DNA of 64,000 nucleotides, taken from positions 62,001-126,000 of the forward strand of contig NZ_SMLB01000001.1 of assembly GCF_004349105.1 (NCBI RefSeq), read 5' to 3'. A program made the position numbers and the translations under genes. The notes under the pieces are model-generated. The model was given only the letters and a program-made list of their open reading frames with translations, searched no databases and was not told the origin of the DNA. How positions within the stretch are numbered: position 1 is the first letter of the stretch; every line of letters begins with the position of its first letter. Shown piece by piece: positions 1-8,748 of the stretch. This DNA comes from Jiangella aurantiaca (GTDB lineage Bacteria; Actinomycetota; Actinomycetes; Jiangellales; Jiangellaceae).

Positions 1-1
1 C

Positions 2-697
2 GTCCCGCTGCTGCGGAACACGTTCCTGATCTCGATCTACAAGATCATCTGGGGCACGATCCCGCCGTTGCTGCTCGCCCTCCTGCTGAACGAGTGCCGG
101 CGCACGTGGTTGCGGCGGTGGGTGCAGACGCTCAGCTACATGCCGCACTTCCTGTCGTGGGTGATCGTGTTCGGCATCACCGTGGCGTTCCTGTCGCAGA
201 GCACCGGCCTGGTGAATCGGACGCTGGAGTCACTCGGCGGGGACCCCATCGGGTTCCTGACGTCGAACGACTGGTTCCGGAGCGTTCTCGTCGGCGCTGA
301 CGCCTGGAAGGACCTCGGCTGGGGCGCGATCATCTACCTCGCCGCGATGATCGGCATCGACCCGCAGCGGTACGAGGCGGCGCGGGTCGACGGCGCGAGC
401 AGGCTCCAGCAGATCTGGCACGTCACGCTGCCGGGGATCCGCACCGTCGTCATCCTGCTGTTCGTTCTCCGACTCGGCCACATCCTCGAGGCCGGGTTCG
501 AACAGGTCTACATCTTCTACAACGTCCAGGTGTACCCGGTGGCCGACATCATCGACACCTGGGTGTTCCGCACCGGCCTGGAGAGCCTGAACTTCTCCCT
601 CGCCGCGGCGGTCGGACTGTTCAAAGCCATGATCGGATTGGTGCTGATCGTCGTCGCCAACCGGCTGGCCAAGCGATGGGACGGCCAGCTGTGGTGA
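2..697 (+). CDS. Sugar ABC transporter permease, LplB type (5' end outside window)
   Basis: Inner-membrane permease of a carbohydrate importer. The frame is open from base 2, before any plausible start, so the N-terminus lies upstream. Several hydrophobic segments are visible. The cytoplasmic EAA loop that contacts the ATPase reads EAARVDGASRLQQIWHVTLP. The C-terminus (KRWDGQLW) is typical of LplB/YtrC-like proteins. It overlaps the next permease by up to 22 nt, so the two are translationally coupled. Substrate is not deducible. No ATPase is encoded here, and such systems often share an MsiK-type ATPase encoded elsewhere. Confidence 0.9.
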   Translation, partial: VPLLRNTFLISIYKIIWGTIPPLLLALLLNECRRTWLRRWVQTLSYMPHFLSWVIVFGITVAFLSQSTGLVNRTLESLGGDPIGFLTSNDWFRSVLVGADAWKDLGWGAIIYLAAMIGIDPQRYEAARVDGASRLQQIWHVTLPGIRTVVILLFVLRLGHILEAGFEQVYIFYNVQVYPVADIIDTWVFRTGLESLNFSLAAAVGLFKAMIGLVLIVVANRLAKRWDGQLW

Positions 698-1548
698 CCG
701 GACGCGAGGACCGCATCGTCAACACGATCGTGAACACGCTGCTGGTGCTGGTGGCCGTGATGGCGGTGTTCCCCCTGCTGTTCGTCGTGTCGGCGTCGCT
801 CACTCCCTACAGCGAGGTGCTGCGCAACGGCGGTTATGTCGTCATTCCGAGCGAGTTCACCCTCGACGCCTACCGGCAGCTGCTCGACCGCCCGGAGATC
901 CCACGCGCGTTCGGTGTCACGGTGTTCATCACGGTCGTCGGAACGGCGGTCAACATGGTCCTCACCACGCTGTTGGCCTATCCGCTGTCCCGCAAGGACC
1001 TGCCTGGCCGGTCGGTGGTGCTGTTCGCGCTGCTGTTCACCATGATGTTCGGGGCCGGCCTGATCCCGACGTATCTGATCGTGAAGTCGACCGGGCTGCT
1101 CGACACGATCTGGGCGATGATCATCCCCAACGCGATCTGGGTGTTCAACGTCCTGATCATGAAGACGTTCTTCGAGAACCTGCCGATCGAGCTGATCGAG
1201 TCGGCCCGCATCGACGGTGCGGGGGAGTTCCGGATCCTGCTCCGCATCGTGTTGCCGCTCTCGGTTCCGGTCATGCTCACGCTCGGCCTGTTCTACGCGG
1301 TGGGGCATTGGAACGAGTTCTTCAACGCGATCATCTACATCCGCGACCAGGACCTGATGCCGTTGCAGGTCGTCGTGCGCAACCTGCTCGCGCAGTCACA
1401 GTCGATGGAGAACGTCGAGGCGGCCGTGCCCACGGTCACGGTTCAGATGGCCGCCGTCGTGGTGGCGGCCATTCCCATGATCGCCATCTATCCGTTCATT
1501 CAAAGGCACTTCCAGAAGGGTGTCCTCCTCGGCTCGGTCAAGGGCTGA
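676..1548 (+). CDS. Sugar ABC transporter permease, LplC/YtcP type
   Basis: Second permease of the importer, about 290 aa, the usual length. Hydrophobic segments lie near residues 18-42, 80-105, 110-135, 145-165 and the C-terminus. The EAA loop is near residues 174-190 (ESARIDGAGEF). The ending GVLLGSVKG is characteristic of this family. The start is uncertain: ATG 676 overlaps the upstream gene by 22 nt, while in-frame GTG codons at 691 and 694 would give shorter overlaps. It is followed 36 nt later by the binding-protein gene, forming a permease-permease-lipoprotein operon. Confidence 0.9.
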   Translation: MGRPAVVTGREDRIVNTIVNTLLVLVAVMAVFPLLFVVSASLTPYSEVLRNGGYVVIPSEFTLDAYRQLLDRPEIPRAFGVTVFITVVGTAVNMVLTTLLAYPLSRKDLPGRSVVLFALLFTMMFGAGLIPTYLIVKSTGLLDTIWAMIIPNAIWVFNVLIMKTFFENLPIELIESARIDGAGEFRILLRIVLPLSVPVMLTLGLFYAVGHWNEFFNAIIYIRDQDLMPLQVVVRNLLAQSQSMENVEAAVPTVTVQMAAVVVAAIPMIAIYPFIQRHFQKGVLLGSVKG

Positions 1549-1584
1549 GGAGCACGCCGCGGACGAGTCCCAATGGAGGTTGAC

Positions 1585-3087
1585 ATGTCCACCATCACGA
1601 AGGCCACGGCGGCCGCGCTCGGCGCCGGCGCTCTGGTGCTCACCGCATGCGGCGGGTCGTCCGACGACGCGGGCGGCGACGGACCCATCGGGATCTCCGT
1701 CCACATGATCGGGTATGGGACCGCGCCGCCGGACGACGACATCATCAAGACCGAGCTCGACAAGGCTCTGGACATCGACATCGAGCTGACTGTGGCCGCC
1801 GACGAGGAGGAGTACTACAACCAGCTCGCCACGTCGCTGGCCGGGGGCGATGCTCCCGATCTGTTCGTCGTCAACCGGGCTCATCTGTCGCAGTACGTCA
1901 GCCAGGGCCTGGTCCTCGACCTCAGCGACCGACTCGACGACCTGGCGGACTACAAGAACCTCTTGGGCGACGACGACAAGCTCAGGGCCGGAACCATCGA
2001 CGACAAGCTCTACGCGCTCCCGAAGCGGCTGAACTACGAGTACAACTCGTACTGGATCCGGAAGGACTGGCTGGACAACCTGGGCCTCGAGATGCCCGAG
2101 ACGGTCGACGACTTCTTCGCGGTCGCCCAGGCCTTCACCGAGCAGGATCCCGACGGCAACGGCCAGGACGACACGTACGGGCTGACCGGCGCCACGAACA
2201 ATGCGCTCTGGAATCCCCTGTGGGCCGCGTTCGGAGCCGCCCCGGTCGGCGCGACGGGTGGCGGCACTTTCTACGTCGAGGACGGGCAGGTCGTGAACAG
2301 TTACGACGACCCGGACCTGGCCGACGCGCTGACGTACTTCAACAGCCTGGTGGCGGCCGGATACGTCGATCCGGACTACGCCACCAACCAGAACCTGCAG
2401 GACCACGAGCGGGCGATGCAGGGCGTGGCCGGAATTCTCACCACGGACTGGCCGCACATGACGAAGCCGGAGTTCGTGGACCAGTACAAGGACGTGCAGC
2501 CGGACGCCGAATGGGTGCAGCTCGGCCCGCTGTCGGGCCCGGCTGGCCCCGGGGCGTTCCCGGTCGAGGGCTATGCCAGGACGATGTACGCGGTACCGTC
2601 CACGCTGAGCGACGACGACGCGAAGCTGTCGAAGATCGTCGAGCTGGTCAACTACCTGTCCGGCGACGAGGGCAATCGCCTCGCGTCCTACGGCATCGAG
2701 GGCGAGCATTACACCATGTCCGGGGACGAGGTGACCCTGACCGAGAGGGGCAAGACCGAAGGCGAGTACTTCTGGCTCTACCTGATCCCTGGACGCGATG
2801 ACGGCGAGTACCTTCCGGTGAAGTTCGCCGATCAGGCTGCCGAGATCGAGTTCGCCGCGAACCAGGCGCCGCTGACGATGCTCGGCAGCCTGGTGACACC
2901 GCCGGAGGGGTACAACTCGGCCGACGCGTCGACGTTCGCGAGCGAGCAGATCGCCCGGTTCATCAGCGGCGAGCTGCCGATGAGCGAGTACTCCGACTTC
3001 CTCGCGACGCTGAAAAACGACTTCGGCTACCAGGCATACATCGACTCCGGAATCGAGCAGCTCGAAGCCCTCGGCGTCGCCGAGTAG
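1585..3087 (+). CDS. Extracellular sugar-binding lipoprotein, LplA type
   Basis: Substrate-binding protein of the importer, anchored outside the membrane by a lipid. ATG 1585 is preferred over ATG 1573 because the latter overlaps the Shine-Dalgarno GGAGG (1575-1579), which sits 5 nt before 1585. The signal peptide ends in a lipobox Leu-Thr-Ala-Cys with Cys22. The mature protein of about 480 aa matches large family-1 solute-binding proteins of the LplA group, including the HxIGYGTAPPDDD-like N-terminal strand. It is the last gene of the operon, and an inverted repeat follows. Ligand unknown. Confidence 0.92.
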   Translation: MSTITKATAAALGAGALVLTACGGSSDDAGGDGPIGISVHMIGYGTAPPDDDIIKTELDKALDIDIELTVAADEEEYYNQLATSLAGGDAPDLFVVNRAHLSQYVSQGLVLDLSDRLDDLADYKNLLGDDDKLRAGTIDDKLYALPKRLNYEYNSYWIRKDWLDNLGLEMPETVDDFFAVAQAFTEQDPDGNGQDDTYGLTGATNNALWNPLWAAFGAAPVGATGGGTFYVEDGQVVNSYDDPDLADALTYFNSLVAAGYVDPDYATNQNLQDHERAMQGVAGILTTDWPHMTKPEFVDQYKDVQPDAEWVQLGPLSGPAGPGAFPVEGYARTMYAVPSTLSDDDAKLSKIVELVNYLSGDEGNRLASYGIEGEHYTMSGDEVTLTERGKTEGEYFWLYLIPGRDDGEYLPVKFADQAAEIEFAANQAPLTMLGSLVTPPEGYNSADASTFASEQIARFISGELPMSEYSDFLATLKNDFGYQAYIDSGIEQLEALGVAE

Positions 3088-3092
3088 ACGCC

Positions 3093-3157
3093 ACAGAACG
3101 ATGTCGCGCTCACGGTCTCACGGCTTCACGCCGGTGGGATCGTGAGCGCGATTCTGT
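3093..3157. terminator. Inverted repeat between convergent genes, probable bidirectional terminator
   Basis: The outer arms ACAGAA (3093-3098) and TTCTGT (3152-3157) pair exactly, and the inner arms TCGCGCTCACG and CGTGAGCGCGA also pair. The element lies between the stop of the lipoprotein gene and the stop of the convergent acyl-CoA dehydrogenase. There is no long T tract, so function is inferred from position and structure. Confidence 0.6.
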
Positions 3158-3185
3158 CTCGGTGCACATTTGCTCGGCGCTCGCG

Positions 3186-4355
3186 CTAGAAGCTCACGAC
3201 CCCTTTGAGCAGCTGTCTTGCCATGACCATGCGCTGGATCTGGTTGGTGCCCTCGTAGATCTGGGTGATCTTCGCGTCCCGCATCATTCGCTCGACCGGG
3301 TAGTCGCGCGTGTAGCCGTACCCGCCGAACAGCTGCACTGCGTCGGTCGTCACCTGCATGGCGACGTCGGAAGCGAAGCATTTCGCCGCGGCGCCCAAGA
3401 ACCCCAGCTCCGCCTCGTCCCGCTCGGACGCGGCGGCCGCGCGGTAGACCGTCTGGCGGGCCGCCTCGGTCTTCATGGCCATGTCGGCGAGCATGAACTG
3501 GACGCCCTGAAAGTCGGCGATGGGGCGCCCGAACTGCTGGCGCTCCTGCACGTACGCCGTCGCCGCGGCGACCGCGCCGGCGGCGATGCCGACCGCCTGC
3601 GCACCGATGGTCACCCGGGTGTGGTCGAGCGTGCGCAGCGCGATCTTCAGCCCCTGCCCGAGGTCGCCGACCACCCGATCAGAAGGAATCCAGCAGCTGT
3701 CGAACAGCAGCTCGCGGGTGGGCGAACCCTTGATGCCCAGCTTGCGCTCCGGTGCGCCGTACGAGAGCCCTTCGTCGGAGTCCTCGACGACGAAGGCGGT
3801 GATGCCGCGCGACCCCGCGTCGGGGTCGGTGACGGCCATGACGGTGTAGAACTTCGAGACGCCGGCGTTGGTGATCCACGACTTCTGGCCCGACAGCCGC
3901 CAGCCGTCGCCGTCGGGGACGGCGCGGGTCTTCATGGACGCGGTGTCGGAACCGGCCTCGCGCTCGGACAGGCCGTAGGAGAACATCGCCTCGCCGGTGG
4001 CCACCGGCGGCAGGTACCGCTCCTTGACGGAGTCGGACGCGGCCAGCAGCAGCGGCATGGTGCCGAGCTTGTTGACCGCCGGGATCAGCGAGGACGACGC
4101 GCAGGCGCGGGCGACCTCCTCGATGACGATGCAGGTGGCCAGCGCGTCGGCGCCGGCTCCGCCGTACTCGGCCGGGATGTGCGGCGCGTGGAAGTCGGCC
4201 GAGCGGAGGGCGTCGTACGAGGCCTGCGGGAACGAGCTGGTCTCGTCGGCCTCGGCGGCGTGCGGCGCCACCTTGTCGGTGCACAGCTCGCGCACCGCGG
4301 ACCGGATCGCCTCGTGCTCGTCGCTGAGCCGGTACAGGTCGAAGTCGGCATCCAT
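3186..4355 (-). CDS. Acyl-CoA dehydrogenase
   Basis: FAD-dependent alpha,beta-dehydrogenation of acyl-CoA, with electrons passed to ETF. The length of 389 aa is standard. Family signature 1 is [13 protein letters not shown], and signature 2 runs from QLFGGYGY to IYEGT. The Glu in YEGT is residue 368, the position of the catalytic base in short- and medium-chain enzymes. It stands alone between convergent and divergent neighbours. A TAGCAT box lies 6 nt before the ATG, suggesting a leaderless transcript. Chain-length preference cannot be read from sequence, although the architecture resembles the short-chain (butyryl) group. Confidence 0.93.
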   Translation of the reverse strand: MDADFDLYRLSDEHEAIRSAVRELCTDKVAPHAAEADETSSFPQASYDALRSADFHAPHIPAEYGGAGADALATCIVIEEVARACASSSLIPAVNKLGTMPLLLAASDSVKERYLPPVATGEAMFSYGLSEREAGSDTASMKTRAVPDGDGWRLSGQKSWITNAGVSKFYTVMAVTDPDAGSRGITAFVVEDSDEGLSYGAPERKLGIKGSPTRELLFDSCWIPSDRVVGDLGQGLKIALRTLDHTRVTIGAQAVGIAAGAVAAATAYVQERQQFGRPIADFQGVQFMLADMAMKTEAARQTVYRAAAASERDEAELGFLGAAAKCFASDVAMQVTTDAVQLFGGYGYTRDYPVERMMRDAKITQIYEGTNQIQRMVMARQLLKGVVSF

Positions 4356-4361
4356 TCTCCG

Positions 4362-4367
4362 ATGCTA
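4362..4367 (-). promoter_or_regulatory. -10 box of the acyl-CoA dehydrogenase gene
   Basis: TAGCAT on the minus strand ends 6 nt before the start codon, predicting transcription from or near the A of ATG. A possible -35 (TTGCGA) lies 19 nt further upstream. Confidence 0.5.
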
Positions 4368-4469
4368 CTCATCAGTAGGGTCGTTGTCGCAAGAGCGGCA
4401 TAGCGGCCCTGTCCGCCGACTTGTACTGTCGACCCCGACGAACCGGCCACAACGGGTGGGGGAATGATC

Positions 4470-5786
4470 GTGACCATGCGCATCTCCGTCATCGGCAACG
4501 GATACCTGGGTGCCGTCCACGCTGTCGGCATGGCGGAGCTGGGCTACACCGTCGTCGGCATCGACGTCGACGCGGAGAAGGTGGCGGCGCTCGCCCGCGG
4601 CGAGGCGCCGTTCTACGAGCCCGGGCTGGACGAGCTGCTGGCCAAGCACGCCGGCACTGGCCGCCTGACGTTCACCACCGACTTCGCCGCGGCCGCCGGC
4701 GCCGACGTCCACTTCGTCTGCGTCGGCACCCCGCAGCGCCGCGACGGCCTGGCCGCCGACATGCGCTACGTCGAGGCGGCCATCGACTCCCTCGCGCCGC
4801 ACCTCGACAGCGAGTGCCTGGTGGTGGGGAAGTCGACGGTGCCGGTGGGCACCGCCACGGCGCTGGCCGACCGGCTGGCCAAGACCGCACCCGTCGGCGC
4901 CGGTGCCGAGCTGGCGTGGAACCCGGAGTTCCTGCGCGAGGGGTTCGCCGTCGAGGACACCCTGCGCCCCGACCGCCTGGTCTTCGGCGTGACGTCAGGC
5001 GAGGCGGAGCAGAAGCTTCGCAAGGTCTACGCGCAGGCCATCGCCGCCGACACCCCGGTGATCGTCACCGACCTCCCGACCGCGGAGCTGGTGAAGGTCT
5101 CCGCGAACGCGTTCCTCGCCACCAAGATCTCCTTCATCAACGCGATGGCCGAGATCGCTGAGGTGGCCGGCGCCGACGTCACCAAGCTGGCCGACGCCCT
5201 CGGGCACGACGCCCGCATCGGCCGCAAGTTCCTCAACGCCGGCATCGGCTTCGGCGGCGGCTGCCTGCCCAAGGACATCCGCGCGTTCATGGCCCGCGCC
5301 GGCGAGCTGGGCGCGTCGCAGTCACTGGCGTTCCTCGCCGAGATCGACGCCATCAACCTGCGCCGCCGCCAGTACGTCGTCGACCTCGCCCGCCACCTCG
5401 TCGGCGGCAGCGTCGCCGACAAGCGCATCGCGGTGCTCGGCGCGGCGTTCAAGCCGCAGTCCGACGACGTCCGCGACTCGCCCGCGCTGAACATCGCCGG
5501 GCAGCTGCACCTGCAGGGCGTCCGCGTGTCGGTGTACGACCCGAAGGCCATGGACAACGCCCGCAAGGTCTTCCCGACGCTGCGGTACGCCGAGTCCGCC
5601 GTCGAGGCGTGCCGCGACGCCAGCGTCGTCCTGCATCTCACCGAGTGGCAGGAGTTCCGCGAGCTCGACCCCGCCGAGCTGGCCGGCATCGTCGAGACCC
5701 CGGTCGTGGTCGACGGCCGCAACTGCCTCGACGCCGACGCATGGCGGGCGGCCGGCTGGACCTACCGGGGCCTGGGCCGTCCCTGA
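4470..5786 (+). CDS. UDP-glucose 6-dehydrogenase
   Basis: NAD-dependent oxidation of UDP-glucose to UDP-glucuronate in the cytoplasm, a precursor for uronic-acid-containing glycans. The Rossmann motif VIGNGYLG is at the N-terminus, the substrate-domain motif NPEFLREGFAVEDTLRPDR follows, and the catalytic Cys lies in GFGGGCLPKD (Cys265 from this start). The length of 438 aa is typical. GGGGGA at 4458-4463 abuts ATG 4464 but is spaced 6 nt from GTG 4470, so GTG is favoured; ATG 4476 is also possible. A palindrome follows the stop. Confidence 0.93.
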   Translation: MTMRISVIGNGYLGAVHAVGMAELGYTVVGIDVDAEKVAALARGEAPFYEPGLDELLAKHAGTGRLTFTTDFAAAAGADVHFVCVGTPQRRDGLAADMRYVEAAIDSLAPHLDSECLVVGKSTVPVGTATALADRLAKTAPVGAGAELAWNPEFLREGFAVEDTLRPDRLVFGVTSGEAEQKLRKVYAQAIAADTPVIVTDLPTAELVKVSANAFLATKISFINAMAEIAEVAGADVTKLADALGHDARIGRKFLNAGIGFGGGCLPKDIRAFMARAGELGASQSLAFLAEIDAINLRRRQYVVDLARHLVGGSVADKRIAVLGAAFKPQSDDVRDSPALNIAGQLHLQGVRVSVYDPKAMDNARKVFPTLRYAESAVEACRDASVVLHLTEWQEFRELDPAELAGIVETPVVVDGRNCLDADAWRAAGWTYRGLGRP

Positions 5787-5808
5787 GCGAGATCCTGCCC
5801 GCCTGAGG

Positions 5809-5824
5809 GCCCTCCGCGGAGGGC
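5809..5824. terminator. Perfect 16-bp palindrome between convergent genes
   Basis: GCCCTCCGCGGAGGGC lies between the UDP-glucose dehydrogenase stop and the FkbM gene stop (5833). A strong GC hairpin at a convergent junction is a likely terminator for both strands. No T tract is present. Confidence 0.55.
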
Positions 5825-5832
5825 TCGACGGG

Positions 5833-7398
5833 TCAGCGGTGGGTCGCCTTCGGTGTCACCTCGAGCGCGGCGTGCCAGGCCCGCGCCGCGTCGATCATCC
5901 GCGGCTCGATCTGCGTGGGCGTGAACAGGTAGTTCATGTGCTGGAACGTCGGGTCGCCCACGATCACCCCGGTCTCCACCAGCGGGTCGGCGCCGTTCAG
6001 GTGGAAGAAGTGGTAGCCGAAGCCGCTCATCAGCGCCGTCAGCTCCTTCTCCGGTGCCCGGTTGGCCAGCACCTCGCAGAAGATCCACGGCCGGTTCCGG
6101 GCGACGACTTCGCGCGCGCCCCGTAGTACGTGATGCTCGGTGGTCTCGGTGTCGATCTTGAGCACAGCCGGGACCGAGCCGGTGCGACGGGAGTAGCGGT
6201 CCAGCGGTTCCACGAGCACGTCGAGCTGCCGCTTGGAGGTCCGGAACCCCTCGGCCAGCGAGTTGGAGGCATCGCTCGTCTCCGAGAGGTAGAACGTGGC
6301 GACACCCGGGGACTCGCCGGCGGCGACCTGCTCCAGCCGGTAGTCGAGATCGTTGTCCGCGGACAGCTGCCGGGCCCAGCCCGCAAGCTCCGGCGTCGGC
6401 TCGAACGCCACGACCTCACGATCGGTGTACGCCCGTGCGAGCAGGGCGTAGAGACCCAGGTTGGCGCCGACGTCCCAGACGGCCCCGGGCTGCACGGTGT
6501 CGCAGAGTGCCAGGTACCAGGCCATCATCGTCGGCTCATAGCCGCTCACGCCATTGCGGAACAGGCTACGCGCGACCATGGACGTCGCCGGCACGTCGAC
6601 CCGCAACGCGTCCGGCCGGTGCCGGCCTTCGCCCGGCGGGAACGGGATCGGCACCTCGAGACGCAACCTGCGCGGGCCACCGTGCGTCGCTCGGGAACGG
6701 CTGTCCAGCCGCCAGGCCCTCCGCAGCTTCCCGACGGATCGGCGGGCGGACGTGAACGGGTGCCGGGCCAGCGTCACGGCCGCCTGTCCGACCTGCGGCG
6801 TCGTGGAGCTACGGAGCGTCTCCAGGCGTGCCGCGGCGCGGTCCCATTGGACGGTCACGGCGTCGAGCCTCGCCTCGGCCGCGGCGAGCTCCGCCTCGGC
6901 CGCGCCGATCGTGTCGGCGTAGGTCTCGTGCCGTTCCGTCACCCGGGCGAAGGCCCGCCGGGCCTGCTCCCAGTCGGGCTCGCCATCGCCGACGGTGACC
7001 GCCGCCAGGTTCGCGGCGGCTAGGTCGCCGCGGGCACCGGTGCGCTGGAGCGACAGACCCGCCAGCACCTGGATGGTGGCGGCGTCGTCGATGTATACCG
7101 CGTGCAGGAGTTCGAGGCCGCGCTCCGCCAACTCGACGGCCAGCTCGCGGCTCACCGGCTCGGCCAGCAGCGCGTCGGTGAGGAGCACCGCACGGTCCTT
7201 CTCGGCCAGATCGTCGAGGATGGTCAGCGCGGCCGGCAGTTCGGCGGTGCGGATCGCGGACACCTGGACCACGACGCGCTCGCCCGCATCGGCCACCCGC
7301 ATGCCGGTGAACGCGGCGTGGTCGGGCAACGGCGAACCGGCCCATGCGAGGCCCTCCGGGTGCGGCGCTTGCGACGCGAGGAAGTCGCTGATGAGCAT
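5833..7398 (-). CDS. FkbM family methyltransferase with unusual N-terminal extension
   Basis: Predicted SAM-dependent O-methyltransferase acting on a sugar or other hydroxyl. The C-terminal half holds the FkbM domain (about 290-500), with SAM-binding WDVGANLGLYALL near 307-320, acidic strand AFEPTP, and LKIDTETTEHHVL followed by WIFCEVL. The first 280 residues are not part of the usual domain; 140-200 is Ala/Glu/Arg-rich and looks helical or coiled. ATG 7398 is chosen because AAGGA lies about 6 nt upstream. It follows the LCP gene by 28 nt on the same strand, so the two are probably co-transcribed and the substrate may be a wall glycan. Confidence 0.82.
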   Translation of the reverse strand: MLISDFLASQAPHPEGLAWAGSPLPDHAAFTGMRVADAGERVVVQVSAIRTAELPAALTILDDLAEKDRAVLLTDALLAEPVSRELAVELAERGLELLHAVYIDDAATIQVLAGLSLQRTGARGDLAAANLAAVTVGDGEPDWEQARRAFARVTERHETYADTIGAAEAELAAAEARLDAVTVQWDRAAARLETLRSSTTPQVGQAAVTLARHPFTSARRSVGKLRRAWRLDSRSRATHGGPRRLRLEVPIPFPPGEGRHRPDALRVDVPATSMVARSLFRNGVSGYEPTMMAWYLALCDTVQPGAVWDVGANLGLYALLARAYTDREVVAFEPTPELAGWARQLSADNDLDYRLEQVAAGESPGVATFYLSETSDASNSLAEGFRTSKRQLDVLVEPLDRYSRRTGSVPAVLKIDTETTEHHVLRGAREVVARNRPWIFCEVLANRAPEKELTALMSGFGYHFFHLNGADPLVETGVIVGDPTFQHMNYLFTPTQIEPRMIDAARAWHAALEVTPKATHR

Positions 7399-7426
7399 CG
7401 GAAGTCCTTTTGGGAGGCGGCGCCTC

Positions 7427-8695
7427 CTACGGTTGGGCATCGATGACCGAGGAGGGTATATCACTGCCGTTCTGCAGCGCCGACCACAACTCACCGGAGA
7501 GCTCCGGGTCCCAGGTGACGGTGTTGCCGACGTCGCCCAGCGGGACGGTGATGGTGTCGCCGGAGCCGCCGGAGACCGAGCCGATGGCGCGGACGAACGA
7601 GAACATGTCCAACGGGCCGGTGTCCTCGTCGAGCACCAGGGCGTCGCCGCCGGCCAGCGCCGTGCGGGTCAGCTCGATCGGGTTGACCAGGGTACCGGGG
7701 GAGAACGCCTTGTCGGCGATGGCGGAGATCAGCTCGCGCTGCCGCTGCACCCGGCCGATGTCTGAGGTCGGGTCGAAGTGCCGGGCCCGGGCGTAGCCGA
7801 GCGCGTCGGGACCCTGGAGCGTCTGGCAGCCGGCCGGCAGGTCGATGTGCGCCTGCTCGTCCTGGACCGGCTCGTCGAGGCAGATCTCGACGCCACCGAG
7901 GGCATCGACGATGCCGGCGAAGCCGCCGAAGCCGATCTGCACGTAGTCGTCGACGGCGACGCCGGTGGCCGCCTCGATCGTCTCGACCAGCAGCGGCGCG
8001 CCGCCGAACGCGAACGCGGCGTTGATGCGGTTCTCGCCGTGGCCCGGGATGTCGACGACGGAGTCGCGTGGGATGCTGATGAGCGCGTTACGGGCGCCGC
8101 CGCCGGGCACGTGCAGCAGCATGATGGTGTCGGTGCGCTGGCCCTCGACGCTGCCGGTGCCCAGCTCGCTCTGCTCCTCGGCGGAGAGGTCCTCGCGGCT
8201 GTCCGAGCCGACCAGCAGGAACACCCGGCCGTCAGAGACCGCCGAGCCGTGGTCGGACGGGATGGCGTCGACCTTCTCGATACGGCCCCACACGTACCAG
8301 CCGAGCACGCCGAGGGCGACGATGACGATCAGCCAGAACGCCAGGAACCAGCGGAGGAAGCGGCCGAAGCCGGAGCGCCGCTTCTTCGGCCGGCCCGGCG
8401 GCTCCGCGCCCTCGCGGCGACGGCGGGTGGGCGGCGTCGCGGGCGGTGCGCCGGCGCCGTCGGTGTCGGCCGGGCCGTAAGGGTCGGCCGGCATCACGCT
8501 GGTGCCGCCCGGCGCGGCCATCGCCTGCGCCGGCCCGGGTACGGCCTCGTCGTCGCGCGGGCTGTGGGCCACGCCGCCGCGATAGGACACACCCGGGACG
8601 TGGCCGGCCTGGTACGTGGTGACCTTGACGTCAGTCCCCCGTTCTCCGCCGTCCGCCCCGTGCGCCGCCATGCCTGCCTCGCCGTCTGCTCGCAT
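7427..8695 (-). CDS. LytR-CpsA-Psr (LCP) family glycopolymer ligase
   Basis: LCP enzymes move lipid-linked glycopolymers onto peptidoglycan outside the membrane. A disordered, Pro-rich N-terminus with a basic stretch (KKRRSGFGR) is followed by one membrane segment near residues 115-137, then the LCP domain near 157-325. Expected polyphosphate-binding residues are present: RTDTIML, SIPRDS, GENRINAAF, YARARHFD and GRVQRQR. The start is ATG 8695 or GTG 8698. A promoter GTTACA-17 nt-TATGGT ends 8 nt before the ATG, implying a leaderless or nearly leaderless message. The FkbM gene follows. Confidence 0.92.
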   Translation of the reverse strand: MRADGEAGMAAHGADGGERGTDVKVTTYQAGHVPGVSYRGGVAHSPRDDEAVPGPAQAMAAPGGTSVMPADPYGPADTDGAGAPPATPPTRRRREGAEPPGRPKKRRSGFGRFLRWFLAFWLIVIVALGVLGWYVWGRIEKVDAIPSDHGSAVSDGRVFLLVGSDSREDLSAEEQSELGTGSVEGQRTDTIMLLHVPGGGARNALISIPRDSVVDIPGHGENRINAAFAFGGAPLLVETIEAATGVAVDDYVQIGFGGFAGIVDALGGVEICLDEPVQDEQAHIDLPAGCQTLQGPDALGYARARHFDPTSDIGRVQRQRELISAIADKAFSPGTLVNPIELTRTALAGGDALVLDEDTGPLDMFSFVRAIGSVSGGSGDTITVPLGDVGNTVTWDPELSGELWSALQNGSDIPSSVIDAQP

Positions 8696-8703
8696 CACGC
8701 TCG

Positions 8704-8732
8704 ACCATACCGTCGCCGGACGGCTCTGTAAC
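8704..8732 (-). promoter_or_regulatory. Promoter of the LCP-FkbM operon
   Basis: On the minus strand GTTACA (8732-8727) and TATGGT (8709-8704) are separated by 17 nt. The -10 box ends 5 nt before GTG 8698 and 8 nt before ATG 8695. Confidence 0.55.
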
Positions 8733-8748
8733 CTGCCGATCTGGCGTG

